From Tethya wilhelma (Eukaryota; Porifera; Demospongiae; Tethyida; Tethyidae): a stretch of 64,000 nucleotides of DNA. The DNA is taken from positions 817,072 through 881,071 of the forward strand of contig CAXIPT010000007.1 in the NCBI GenBank assembly GCA_964030475.1, read 5' to 3'. The translations under genes were made by a program, and so were the position numbers. A model generated the notes under the pieces. That model was not told the DNA's origin, searched no databases, and was given only the letters and a program-made list of their open reading frames with translations. Of this stretch, positions 35,398 to 44,574 are shown piece after piece (position 1 is the stretch's first letter; the number at the start of each line of letters is the position of its first letter).

Positions 35398-37450
35398 CAG
35401 ATGTCATTGGTGTGTGTAAGTCTATCAGTGACCTCACAACTATCATCACTAAGAGTACAAATCGTCAAGTCTCCAAACGGACCTCCAAATTTGACCAGTC
35501 CAACCGTATCGTCTCATGCACCCTTATGGGGGGCTGAAGCCGAGGGGTTCGACGCTTCAAATTTCCCTGTCATTGCAATCAAGGGGAGCCAGAGTGTCTG
35601 ATTTTAATGGACGGTCCCTCAATACGGTGATGAGTCAGTACGCTATCGTGAACCCGACATCCCTGAGGCTCATCAGTTGAGGGGGTGGTTTGATAATGTG
35701 GGGAGGAATGAGGAGGCCTCCTCCATCAGCAGCGGAGGGATGAGGGGCGGAAGTAAGGATTAATAATTGTGGCAATTATGTGTGTGAGTCACTGTGAAAT
35801 TTTTTGAAATAGTAGGACACTTTTTGTGCCTTTCAGTCCAATAGTTATTGTATGTCTGAAAACTATATTTGGGCTAGGTTTTACAAGAAGAGTTTTTCGC
35901 ACAATCATACATATGCTGAAAGCACAAGGTAGATGATAATCAGCAAATCAGTCACTTTGTCTGCTATTGCTCATCAGAATCTGAATCTTTCTTGTTTTTT
36001 TTTTTCTTTTTTATCAATTTTTTATCTCTAATTCCAAATATCTTCCCCCTCTCTGATGCATACATTCTGATTATCCTCACACACAGGTATGCAGACGACC
36101 CTACCTGACCTTCTCCCAGGTGAAAGAGCTCAACATTGGTCACGGTGACAAGCCAGACTACTTCAACGTGAAGGCCACCATAACCTTCACCAGCTCAGAG
36201 TCGGTGTCTCTACAAGGCGTGTCCCAATGGGGACTGCAACAAAAGGTGACAGAGGGGTCAGCTGGGGAGTACCTGTGTGAGAAGTGGCCAAAGGCTTTCA
36301 AGACTTCAAGTATAGGATGATACTTTCTGTGAGTTTTATAGTGCTTACTAGAATAATTATGTTACTATTAGCAAATTTTCTCAAAATGGTAATAGTCAGT
36401 CTATAAATTTTTCAAAATAACCAACTTTAACTGCATAATGTAAGCTGCATAATTTGTGTGAAATTCCGCGGTTAAAGTTTCCATTTTTGCATGTTTAATT
36501 TTCGTCATTTGACCAATTCAGTTAAGAAAATTTCTTAAGTAGTCTCATAGCATATAAATCTGTCTCTCTCTCTCTCTCTCTAGATCAACACAGGTGACTT
36601 CTCCTCCAATCACTGGATGACTTGTTTCCAGGACACTGGAGCTGAGGTGCTAGGTGTGACGGCCCAAGAGTTGGGAGAGAAGAAGGAGGCAGATAATGGA
36701 AGCTATGAACAAGTCTTTCAGAGGGCCAACTTCAGAGAGTACATGTTTAAAGTCAGAGCCAAGATGGACACCTACAATGTGAGTTTGTTTGAGGGGGGGA
36801 GGGGAGTTTCACGGAAAAAAAAAGCATCATTGTGAAATTGTAATCTTTAGTTAATGATTATGTAATGAAAACTTTCACTGATGGATCTTAGTATGTGTGT
36901 GTGTTTGTTTGGGGGGGGGGGAGATTTCCACACCACCTGCTGGGAGAGCTGTCAGCAAAGAATTAGCCATGCTCTGGGGGATTACAGTTGCATGGCTGAT
37001 AGTTCCTGCTTGTGTGTATGTGTGTGTGAGTGACTACATTCCCTATCTCTTGTCCCTCATAGGATGAGCAGAGGTTGAAATGCTACTGTGTGGCTGTGAG
37101 TCCTGTCAACTATGTCCAGGAGACCCAGCGACGTATTGAAGCAATCAAGCAGCTGATGGCAGCATAATGCCCGAACATCATTTTCACTGTGATTGATCCA
37201 TACTGAACGTTTTCAATTTTTGTTTTGCTCTCGCAAGAACGACCATTATTATTATAATCTTTACCTTGCATTGTTGAACTCACTGTAATCCTGCTCATTG
37301 TCAACATTTATACCAGTATGTTATTTGAACAAAAATTGAGGGATGAAAAATGTGACTCTTGTCATTGAATGCTCTAGCGCGCGCTATATAATATATGTGC
37401 GCATATTTACTGCATCTGAGTTTGACGACCCTTTACCTGTTATTGGAAGT

Positions 37451-38086
37451 ATGAGTTCAAGAGGTGGTGAGTGTTTGGTATTGGGTCCTGAAGGCTCAGG
37501 GAAGACGCTACTTTTGAAGAGACTGGTCGAAATTTCCACCAAAGAACCAAATGAACGGAGCAAAGCCGGTAAAGGGAGCAATGAAGCACAAAAAGATATG
37601 AAAAACACCTCAGATTCCACCCTTCCCTCACAGCCCCTCCCCACAACAATGACACTGAGTGAAGCATCCCACACTATTCCAACAGTAGGAACTTACATAG
37701 AACACCTTAAACTCTCAAAAACTGTCTCTTGCACTCTTAGAGAATATGGCAGCAGCATGGCCCCTCTGTGGAGTAGTGTGTACAAGAACTCCAAGATGGT
37801 GGTATATGTGATTGACTCTAGCAACCCAACACAGGTGTCAGCATCGACCATGTTGCTTCTCGATGTGTTGGCAGATAAGGTTTTGGAGAGGACGCCAGTT
37901 TTGATCTTCTTCAATAAAACCGACTGCCATTCTACAATGAGTTTGGTGGAACTCAAGTCGATAATGAGAATAGAAGACATTATAGAACATGCTACCCAGA
38001 CGATCAGTGTGTGCCACGGGAGCTGTTTGAATGGAGAAGGACTGAGAGAGGTTTTGAGATGGATCATTAAAAGAAATTCCCAGTGA
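37451..38086 (+). CDS. ARL16: ARL16-like small GTPase
   Basis: Single exon. The frame is open from 37343, but Met at 37451 (MSSRGGECLVLGPEGSGKT) puts the P-loop at the family position, giving 211 residues. G1 is GPEGSGKT. PTVGTYIEHL fits the G2 Thr. G3 is degenerate (LREYGSSMAPLW), as in ARL16 where RELGG replaces DxxGQ. G4 is NKTD. Other matches are WSSVYKNSKMVVYVIDSSNP, TQVSASTMLLLDVL and LKSIMRIEDI. A Ser/Thr/Pro-rich insert of about 35 residues lies between the P-loop helix and G2, longer than in the human protein. ARL16 is linked to cilia and Golgi traffic. It follows RPA1 on the same strand by about 280 bp. Confidence 0.88.
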   Translation: MSSRGGECLVLGPEGSGKTLLLKRLVEISTKEPNERSKAGKGSNEAQKDMKNTSDSTLPSQPLPTTMTLSEASHTIPTVGTYIEHLKLSKTVSCTLREYGSSMAPLWSSVYKNSKMVVYVIDSSNPTQVSASTMLLLDVLADKVLERTPVLIFFNKTDCHSTMSLVELKSIMRIEDIIEHATQTISVCHGSCLNGEGLREVLRWIIKRNSQ

Positions 38087-38182
38087 CTGACAGTCCGAGA
38101 AGCTTTTACATATAAACTGAGTTCACTGTATCAAATATACATTCATGTGGTCATTTCTTATCACTTAGTAAACACACAATGT

Positions 38183-38390
38183 TAGAACCTCCGATAGTGG
38201 ACCCTCCGAGATAGGGACACTGTATTATAAACCTCTCAACAAAGGACGATTCTTAGTTCCCAAAAATTCCAATTCCCTATTGTAGCAATACAAACAGAAC
38301 CTCCGAGAAGAGGACAACCTCTCTATATATAAAGGACAGACAGGTATTGCCCCCAAAGTGTCCTTTGTTTGGAGGTTTCACTGTATGCTC
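38183..38390. repeat. Possible foldback repeat with GAACCTCCGA units
   Basis: AGAACCTCCGA occurs twice (about 38185 and 38291), and a related inverted end, GGAGGTTTCACTGTA, closes the segment near 38385. The layout suggests a decayed inverted-repeat element. The rest of the spacer to SNAP29 (38391-38819) shows no gene. Confidence 0.45.
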
Positions 38391-38819
38391 GCTTTCTGAA
38401 ATTTAGGTACCACACATGCAGAGTCATAGATAGTTTCCCGGAGCTGTGTCTCCATAAGGAGCTAGCTATATATAGGAGTCAATTCTAGAGAAGTCGATGC
38501 TATAGCTGTTTATTTGCTCTTCACTGACTGTTTATATAATTAATATTGTCATGGAACAATAACTTGCTGACTATGCAGTTGTGACCATGCACTTTCAATG
38601 TGTCTCAAACAATAAAATGGGAGGACAATGATATAGTCAGAACTACACATTACAGATTAATAATAGCATTGTCCCCTGCAATAGAAATGAGTACATGTAC
38701 CAAAAGACAAAGAGAATAGTGTTATAACAACACACACACCGGTTTGTTTTAGTACAAACACACGCTACATGTCACACACACACACACATGCACAGACAGA
38801 CGCAAGAGATTATTTCACT

Positions 38820-39626
38820 TCATTTGTAGAGTTCTCTCTTGATGCCCTTGTTCAGTTTCTTCATCTTGACATCGTCACGATCTATCTTGTACGTAAGTCT
38901 GTCGATCGTGGCATCGGACTCATCAAGCTGGTCGTTGATCATCTCACCAATACCGTGAAGTTGGTGCAACATCTTTTCCATTTCGTCAAGATTCTTGTCC
39001 ACCACCGCACTACCTGTGCTACTTTCGTGTCGGAGTTGTTGATCTTGAGAGCGTTTTTTATCCCTAGCGTCCTGTTCCTTGCGATCTTTCTCTCTCTGTT
39101 TGGCTCGAGCCGCTTCTTTGGCTTTCAACTCTTTCGGGTCTGTCACTTCATTAACTGCTTTCTTCTTTTTCGAAAACAACCCACCGAAAGGCGAGCGAAT
39201 CTTACGCAAGTGCGACTCCCCGCGGTCCAAATCTACGTGAATCTCGTCCAGCCGTCTCTCGGTCCGTTCCAGCGCCTCCTGCTGTCTGTCCAACTCGACA
39301 GTCGTATCCACGCCCATGTTCATGGTCTCGTGGAGAACTCTTAGGGAGTTAGCCGACGAGTCTTCCATCCGACGGTAGGCGGCCTGCATCCTCATCTGAT
39401 GATCGTTAGGTCTCATATGCGGATCGTAGCCGCCGTCCCCTTCGTAACCCCCTCGATCATAGCCCCCTCCTCCTCGGCTGCTGGACGAGGGTCCCCCACG
39501 ATCATAACCACCATGGTCGTAACCCCCACGGTCGTAACCCCCACGATCATAACCTCCCCCTCTACTCCTGCTGCCCCCTCCACCAAATCCTCCATCATCA
39601 TCGTCAAAAGGATTCATTCTCGACAT
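38820..39626 (-). CDS. SNAP29: SNAP29-like Qbc SNARE
   Basis: Single-exon gene, 268 residues. It begins MSRMNPFDDDD, with the conserved NPF-acidic start of SNAP29. A low-complexity region follows with five or six GGYDRGGYD-type repeats, not found in the vertebrate protein. The Qb SNARE helix spans LRVLHETMNMGVDTTVELDR and QEALERTERRLDEIHVDLDR, followed by the hallmark IRSPFGGLFSKKKK. A charged linker leads to the Qc SNARE helix (DKNLDEMEKMLHQLHGIGEM; LDESDATIDRLTYKIDRDD). There is no palmitoylated Cys cluster, as expected for SNAP29. It acts in endosomal, autophagosomal and ciliary fusion. It is followed upstream on the same strand by GOSR1, another SNARE. Confidence 0.9.
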   Translation of the reverse strand: MSRMNPFDDDDGGFGGGGSRSRGGGYDRGGYDRGGYDHGGYDRGGPSSSSRGGGGYDRGGYEGDGGYDPHMRPNDHQMRMQAAYRRMEDSSANSLRVLHETMNMGVDTTVELDRQQEALERTERRLDEIHVDLDRGESHLRKIRSPFGGLFSKKKKAVNEVTDPKELKAKEAARAKQREKDRKEQDARDKKRSQDQQLRHESSTGSAVVDKNLDEMEKMLHQLHGIGEMINDQLDESDATIDRLTYKIDRDDVKMKKLNKGIKRELYK

Positions 39627-40064
39627 GATTTTAAAGTTAACTGTATAAACAGACCAAAAGGTTTGTATAGAACTATTTCATGAAATTTGTGAGCCTTTAT
39701 AAAGATCAACATCTTCATGTTACTTACCTAGTATAACTTAAACACACGTATAGTAGCTGTACAGGGGCACTCGACAAAGACGTCTTCTGTTAAGGCTGAT
39801 ATAAGTTGTGTCAGAGAGTCTGTGAACTGACAGTGAAAATTAATTTGTCTTTCTTGCAAGCCGCGTGATGATAAGACACTATGAATTTCATTTATAAAGT
39901 TTTTAAAGTTCCAATTACGTCATCTATAATGCATAATCATCATGCTGAGTGTTGTGTGTTTATAATTATGATAGAACAAAAATCACATGACAGAAAATAG
40001 AGGCTCAGACCAGACCACAAGAGATGATATGACAAAAATTACATGACATTGTGATGAGGTAATC
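39627..40064. other. Spacer SNAP29/GOSR1
   Basis: 438 bp of AT-rich sequence; it must hold the SNAP29 promoter and the GOSR1 3' UTR. No other structure is seen. Confidence 0.4.
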
Positions 40065-40654
40065 CTATCTGAGTGCAAACAGCAGCAGTATTACAATGCA
40101 CACTGCAATAACTCCTCCCAGGATGAGGGAGTCCCTGCGTTTACGAATGTTGATCTTCTGCACGAGGCTGTTGATAAGTGGAAATCGATCTGAGAGACAG
40201 TTCAGGAAGACACACAATAATAGCTAGCTAGAGAGGAAGTCAGACCCACAGAAACCAAAATGGTTATAGCTGCATACATACAGCTTTGTTTATAATTTCA
40301 AGAGTACATTGTATGACCCAGCTTGTCTGGTTCCCAGGCTCTCTTCCTTCTTGATAAAGGAAGGTAGCCTCCTACTCAGGCTCTCCTCAAAGTCAAAGGA
40401 GAGAGCCTGGGTACAAGGCTAAAAGGAAGGCATATGTGGCTTAAGGAAGAAGAAACATCATGAGTAAGCAAATATTTTTGTACAAGAATTTAAATGAGGC
40501 TAGGACAGCTACTACATTCATTGTTGTGAGGGGGTGAGGATACTGGCCATCTCTTGCATCCTACCAGTGGTGCCAGTGAAGACACTTCTCTGGTGGGAGA
40601 GGTTCTCTTTGGTTGCTATGGCAATGCTGATAGCGTCGTCAGTCATTCTATCAG

Positions 40655-40701
<47 letters not shown>

Positions 40702-41386
40702 TGAGAGAGAGAGAGAGAGAGAGAGAAAGCCTTTTCATCACTACCCAATTGTTACAAACCATAGATGTGTAAACATGATGTGTACGAGTATATGTACTGT
40801 GAAACACATGTTCTAACTTTCTAATGTTTTCATGTTCTTTCAAATAGAGTTCTGTTCGTCTGTTGAGAGCTGAAGAGGTCCTATAACTGGAGAACAAGAA
40901 AATAGTAGTGTTGATGTTTCAACCATGGCATTCACTGCTCAAGACTTATGTACAGAGTAGCACAAACCAAACACTCAGCTTTCTATATTCTTTTGAAAAT
41001 CTAAAATACTCACTCTTTCTTGGATTGTCCAAGCAACTCTTCTCTTTGTCTCTGTGCTTCAATGTTACTCTAGAAAAGAAGAAAGGAAAAAAACAATAAC
41101 AAAAAAACTCCCCTCAAATTCTTGTCATTCATTACAGTTAATGCAGCAATACTATCACCACAGATACAGCAGTACTATCACAATACCTACGCGTGCAGAG
41201 CCTAATGATCAATGAGGCTTTAGACACACACACACACTCACCACTCACCTTGGTTCGGTTGAACTCCTGCGTGTAATCTTGCAGTATCTCATTGTGTCTT
41301 TGAAGAGTGTGATAGAGAGCAGTAGTGGGCTGGGTGGAACTCACCGACGACACATAAGCATTGAGAGCTTCATTGACTCCTCGTAA

Positions 41387-41430
<44 letters not shown>

Positions 41431-41895
41431 ACACAACATGAATATCTGATGAAATGTGTCTGAGGAAACATACACATGTATACACGTACATCTTGTAGAA
41501 GTTGTTTGATTTCCAGTACCATGGTATCAAAGACATGACCGGACGAACTCACACCTGAGCGGTCCGGACTAAAAGGAGGAAGTGTGGGTAAAACCCTATC
41601 ATTATCACTTCCTAAGCAATGACATCATTATGACATCGACCTATTTTAATACACGTACCTGGTTTCTCTCTGTGAGTAGGTGGAGCCTAGTTTGCTGAAT
41701 GAGACCAACTTGAGATCAATTTCAACTTCGAGACGTCTGGATTCTTTACGCAATCCTGCAAAATGGATAAATTTACTAAAACATCGTTTTCTTGTCTATA
41801 CCACCATAAAATGAAGTACTGTTTAGTTATGAAAGCCATTGAGGCATCTATAGACAGCCATTACCTTCCCACTGTGATGTTCTTGACCCAGCCAT
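40065..41895 (-). CDS. GOSR1: Golgi SNARE GOSR1 (GS28)
   Basis: A multi-exon gene from MAGSRTSQWE (41895) to the TAG at 40065. In order: LRKESRRLEVEIDLKLVSFS with KLGSTYS, HVFDTMVLEIKQLLQD, LYHTLQRHNEILQDYTQEFN, SYRTSSALNRRTELYLKEHE, DAISIAIATKENLSHQR, then INSLVQKINIRKRRDSLILG and a C-terminal membrane anchor ending VIAVCIVILLLFALR. This is GOSR1 throughout. It is a Qb SNARE in ER-Golgi and intra-Golgi transport. (TG)n/(GA)n tracts and a foldback element (40365-40421) lie in introns. Confidence 0.93.
40356..40430. mobile_element. Foldback element with 9-bp target duplication
   Basis: AAAGGAAGG at 40356-40364 and 40422-40430 flanks TAGCCTCCTACTCAGGCTCT...GGTACAAGGCTA (40365-40421). The insertion split an older relative; TCTGGTTCCCAGGCTCTC lies just to the left. 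In a GOSR1 intron. Confidence 0.82.
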
Positions 41896-42105
41896 GTTGC
41901 TAGATATCTAGTTTCTAGATGTTCAGTGCGTTTTCACCGATTCGCCACGTCACCACATTTCTTCAGTTTCAAAATTTCTTGAAGTTTATTGCGTATAATT
42001 AGAGAGATTATTAGAAATCACAAAAGAGGTAATAACATGGGAGAAAATGATAAGAAAACAAAAAAAATGTGAACTGTAGTGTCTCCTGAAAGTTGAAAAT
42101 TCTTC

Positions 42106-42638
42106 TTAATTTGCATTTCCAAGCAAACTATCATTCCACAAGCTGCAGCCAAAAAGAACACACACTCATAAAAATAACAAACATGCCTTGTATTAATACA
42201 TACCATTGAGTGTACTTTGGGTTTCCAGAGTGACGTTGGATCAAGTCACGAACTCTTGGATCAGGATTTAATCCAAAACCTTTGGCTCTCTCCCACCTTT
42301 CCAAACGACTCATCCCTAGTATCAGCAAATTTTTACAAGTCACACACATCATTGATTGAAGGTAAATTGCAGGGGCACTCACCAATCACTGGTCCATATT
42401 CATAATTGAGATCAAATGATTTCAACAACTCATCTTCACTGTCAGTAGGATCTCGAACTGTGCAAGCAAAAAAAAAAGGAACAAATAAATTAAGACAAAC
42501 CTAAAACTATCTCAATCTGGCAGCTTTACTTTTGACTTGCTCAACTTTCTGAGGTTTGATGTGAGCTTTAGGAGCTGCTTTGGCTGGTGGAGACTTCCTT
42601 CTAGTCTTTCTGAAGTTGTAGTGCTCGAGAGTGGCCAT
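42106..42638 (-). CDS. POLD4: DNA polymerase delta subunit 4
   Basis: Four small exons give about 113 residues; human POLD4 has 107. The first exon (42530-42638) reads MATLEHYNFRKTRRKSPPAK, where a PCNA-binding motif is expected. The second has DSEDELLKSFDLNYEYGPVI, the third GMSRLERWERAKGFGLNPDP and VRDLIQRHSGNPKY, and the last CLWNDSLLGNAN. The pattern E-LL-FDL-YGP-G-RL-RW-RA-GL-P, with a final LW, is that of POLD4. It stabilises polymerase delta. The frame is open upstream of 42638 to 42785, so a longer N-terminus is possible; the chosen start best matches the family. Confidence 0.88.
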
Positions 42639-42862
42639 TGCAACTTGGATTTCAAAGCTCTTGTCTTTGCAAGTTACAACGTGCACTGTCTTATTTGCTG
42701 AGTCAGCAAGCAAGCGCACGTGATTTTGCATGTGCGTTGTCATGACGAAACCGCAAATTATCCAAAGACCACGCCCACTATACAAAATTGACAGGACTTA
42801 TGAATATTTATGAGTTGAGCATCAGATCAGATCAAAGTGAGTATGGGAAATGGGAATGGGAC

Positions 42863-44211
42863 CTAGTGTGGAGAACGGGAACGGGACCTTGATTTGCTTG
42901 TGTTCTTAGGTGATGGAGTTGAGGATGGTCTTCTTCCTCTCTCTCCCTCTCTGCCTTGTCTCTCCAGTCTTTTCTCAATGTCTCGTGACTATAAATAAAG
43001 ACACAGTCATATTGATCAGTAGTGCAAGCAAAGTACTTACTACTTCTTGACTATCAGCTGAAGCAGTAGTGTCCCCTTGAGATGATGGCTGTTGCTGTGA
43101 AGTACTAGTAGCAGTGGTTGTGTCACTGTTAGTACGATCGACTGGTGATTTAGTCTCACTTTGTTTACCATCAGTTTCAGAATCTTTGAGCGTCAAGCCT
43201 TGCTCTTCGGACTGTGTATTGTCAGTACTACCAAGTTCCTTAGCATCACCAGCTTCAACAGGAGTAACACCATCTTTCACTACTTCCACACCAGCTCCAA
43301 CAACTTGGCCTCCATCACTGGGAGTTTGAGCCATGCCAGTTGAACTCTCTACACCACCATCAGGCTTAGTAGGCTCCATACTCTGAGGAGGCATGTTTGT
43401 ACTTGCCTCTCCTTCACTAGTGACTGGTGCTGCTGTTTCTGCCATTGTAGGAGCTGTTGTTTCTGTCGAAGTGTTGCCATGAGCGGAACTTGAAGACGTC
43501 AGCTTCTTGTCACTGTCATCTGACATCAATAAAGCATCAGGTGGACCCAGCTCTGTGTCCATATGAACATCAGGAACAGCCAATGGTTGGGAAGCTGTAA
43601 ATTTCCATAAAACACACACACACAGAAAGATGTAGCCTCAGTTCATTGATGTTTCTACAAATTGGAGTTAGAGACATATGCATACACACCTGCACTCAAT
43701 TCAGGAAGAGTTGGTTCACCACCAATTATTGTATCTTGTTGGGGTTGTAAGCTTGGATTCTCCGTCAGCTCAACAGGCTGTGAGAGTAAGACACTGAACA
43801 ATAAACAGTATTACTACTGATTCAGATTCTATACTCATACCTCATTTTCTTTATCTACATCTTCATCATCATCATCCTTACTCTCCTCGCGTACTGAGTG
43901 TGAAAAAACAACAAAATTAAAATAGTTAAACAAACGAACGAAAAACGGCACAGAATGTTAGAATTTTAATAGTCCACTGGCATTACCTGGTACCCACTTG
44001 TACACTTTCAGTGAGTTAGAAAGGCCCAGATCAACCCATTTCTTTTCCCTGAGGTGTTGGAAGAGTATGTGATTCTAAATAGTGCACACCATGAATAGCT
44101 TTCTTGACTAATCACTCACCATTTGCGGACCTTCTCCACAGTTTGCATAATCCTTTTGATCTCATCTTTAGCTCGACTTCTTGTTTCCAAGCGAAAGCTT
44201 CTGGAACTCAT
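42863..44211 (-). CDS. BCL7: BCL7-family subunit of SWI/SNF (BAF) complex
   Basis: Six exons. The N-terminus is diagnostic: [20 protein letters not shown], then [20 protein letters not shown] and [10 protein letters not shown]. An acidic [12 protein letters not shown] exon follows, then a long Ser/Thr/Glu-rich exon (about 43040-43590) and a basic RS-type tail ending RSRSRSPH at 42863. Only the first 50 residues are conserved in BCL7 proteins; they anchor the subunit to the BAF core. Vertebrates have BCL7A, B and C, and this is presumably the single ancestral type. The start is 363 bp from the HSP70 start, facing away. Confidence 0.92.
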
Positions 44212-44251
44212 GGTGCTTCTGTTTGCAACTAGCTACTGCTTCAGCGATCGC

Positions 44252-44278
44252 GGTTCAAAGGTTAAAGTTCAAAGGTGG
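44252..44278. promoter_or_regulatory. Two adjacent DR1-like motifs between BCL7 and HSP70
   Basis: GGTTCAAAGGTTA (44252-44264) and AGTTCAAAGGTGG (44266-44278) each fit a degenerate DR1. They lie upstream of BCL7 and of the heat-shock elements. Confidence 0.35.
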
Positions 44279-44308
44279 TTAATCGCGCGCTACGTGCCGA
44301 TCTTGCGA

Positions 44309-44331
44309 GAAGATTCGCGAAGCTTCTAGAA
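44309..44331. promoter_or_regulatory. Five-unit heat-shock element
   Basis: GAAgaTTCgcGAAgcTTCtaGAA is a perfect run of five alternating nGAAn units. Further TTCnnGAA pairs lie at 44374-44381, 44402-44409 and nearby. HSF trimers bind such arrays; this implies strong heat induction of the HSP70 gene downstream. Confidence 0.9.
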
Positions 44332-44446
44332 ATCCCGAAATTCATGGAATCATAGCCTATCCTGCCTTCCTCATTCTAGAACTTTCTAGATGTTTTGGGC
44401 CTTCTAGAACACAGGAGAACATTCTAGATGCCATTTCCACCCTAGG

Positions 44447-44453
44447 TATAAAA
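44447..44453 (+). promoter_or_regulatory. TATA box of HSP70
   Basis: TATAAAA lies 122 bp upstream of the second in-frame ATG (44575) and just after the heat-shock elements, so transcription should begin near 44477-44483. Confidence 0.8.
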
Positions 44454-44574
44454 ATGAGGCCCAGAATTCTTGCATTCAGAAAACTGGAAATCTCCAAAAG
44501 CAACAACTTCAAGAGAAAGAAGAAATAAATTGAAAAACTTTTATCAAATTTACTATTCCTCAACTTCAAAAGCA

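Larger units (their letters stand above)
32148..37167 (+). pseudogene. RPA1: RPA1 (replication protein A 70 kDa) with many small indels
   Basis: The gene order matches RPA1. The N-terminal OB fold reads ILHGGQVTKPVLQVL, RYRLQMSDGEHYQPCMLATQ and EVERYLCNTIHERK. DBD-A reads ITSLNPYQNKWTIRA and IRTWSNSRGEGKVLNVDLVD. DBD-B includes DVIGVCKSISDLTT, and DBD-C and the tail read FQDTGAEVLGVTAQELGE and QRANFREYMFKVRAK, ending at 37167. Splice sites are kept. Between about 33460 and 36320 the frame breaks at least eight times by one- or two-base gains or losses, mostly in short homopolymers. Examples are GCCGG for GCCCGGG near 34219, GCTTC for GCTTTC near 34713, and AAAA for AAAAA near 36240. Protein similarity returns at once after each break. 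This may be uncorrected sequence rather than true decay. The product would bind ssDNA in replication and repair. Confidence 0.85.

Noticed and set aside
37343..37450. 36-residue extension of ARL16
   Set aside because: ARL16 begins just before the P-loop; the extra residues have no match.
42639..42785. 49-residue N-terminal extension of POLD4
   Set aside because: POLD4 starts close to its PCNA motif; the extension is not conserved, though not excluded.
44470..44574. 35-codon N-terminal extension of HSP70
   Set aside because: Lies in the expected 5' UTR after the TATA box; family start is MGSTKK at 44575.
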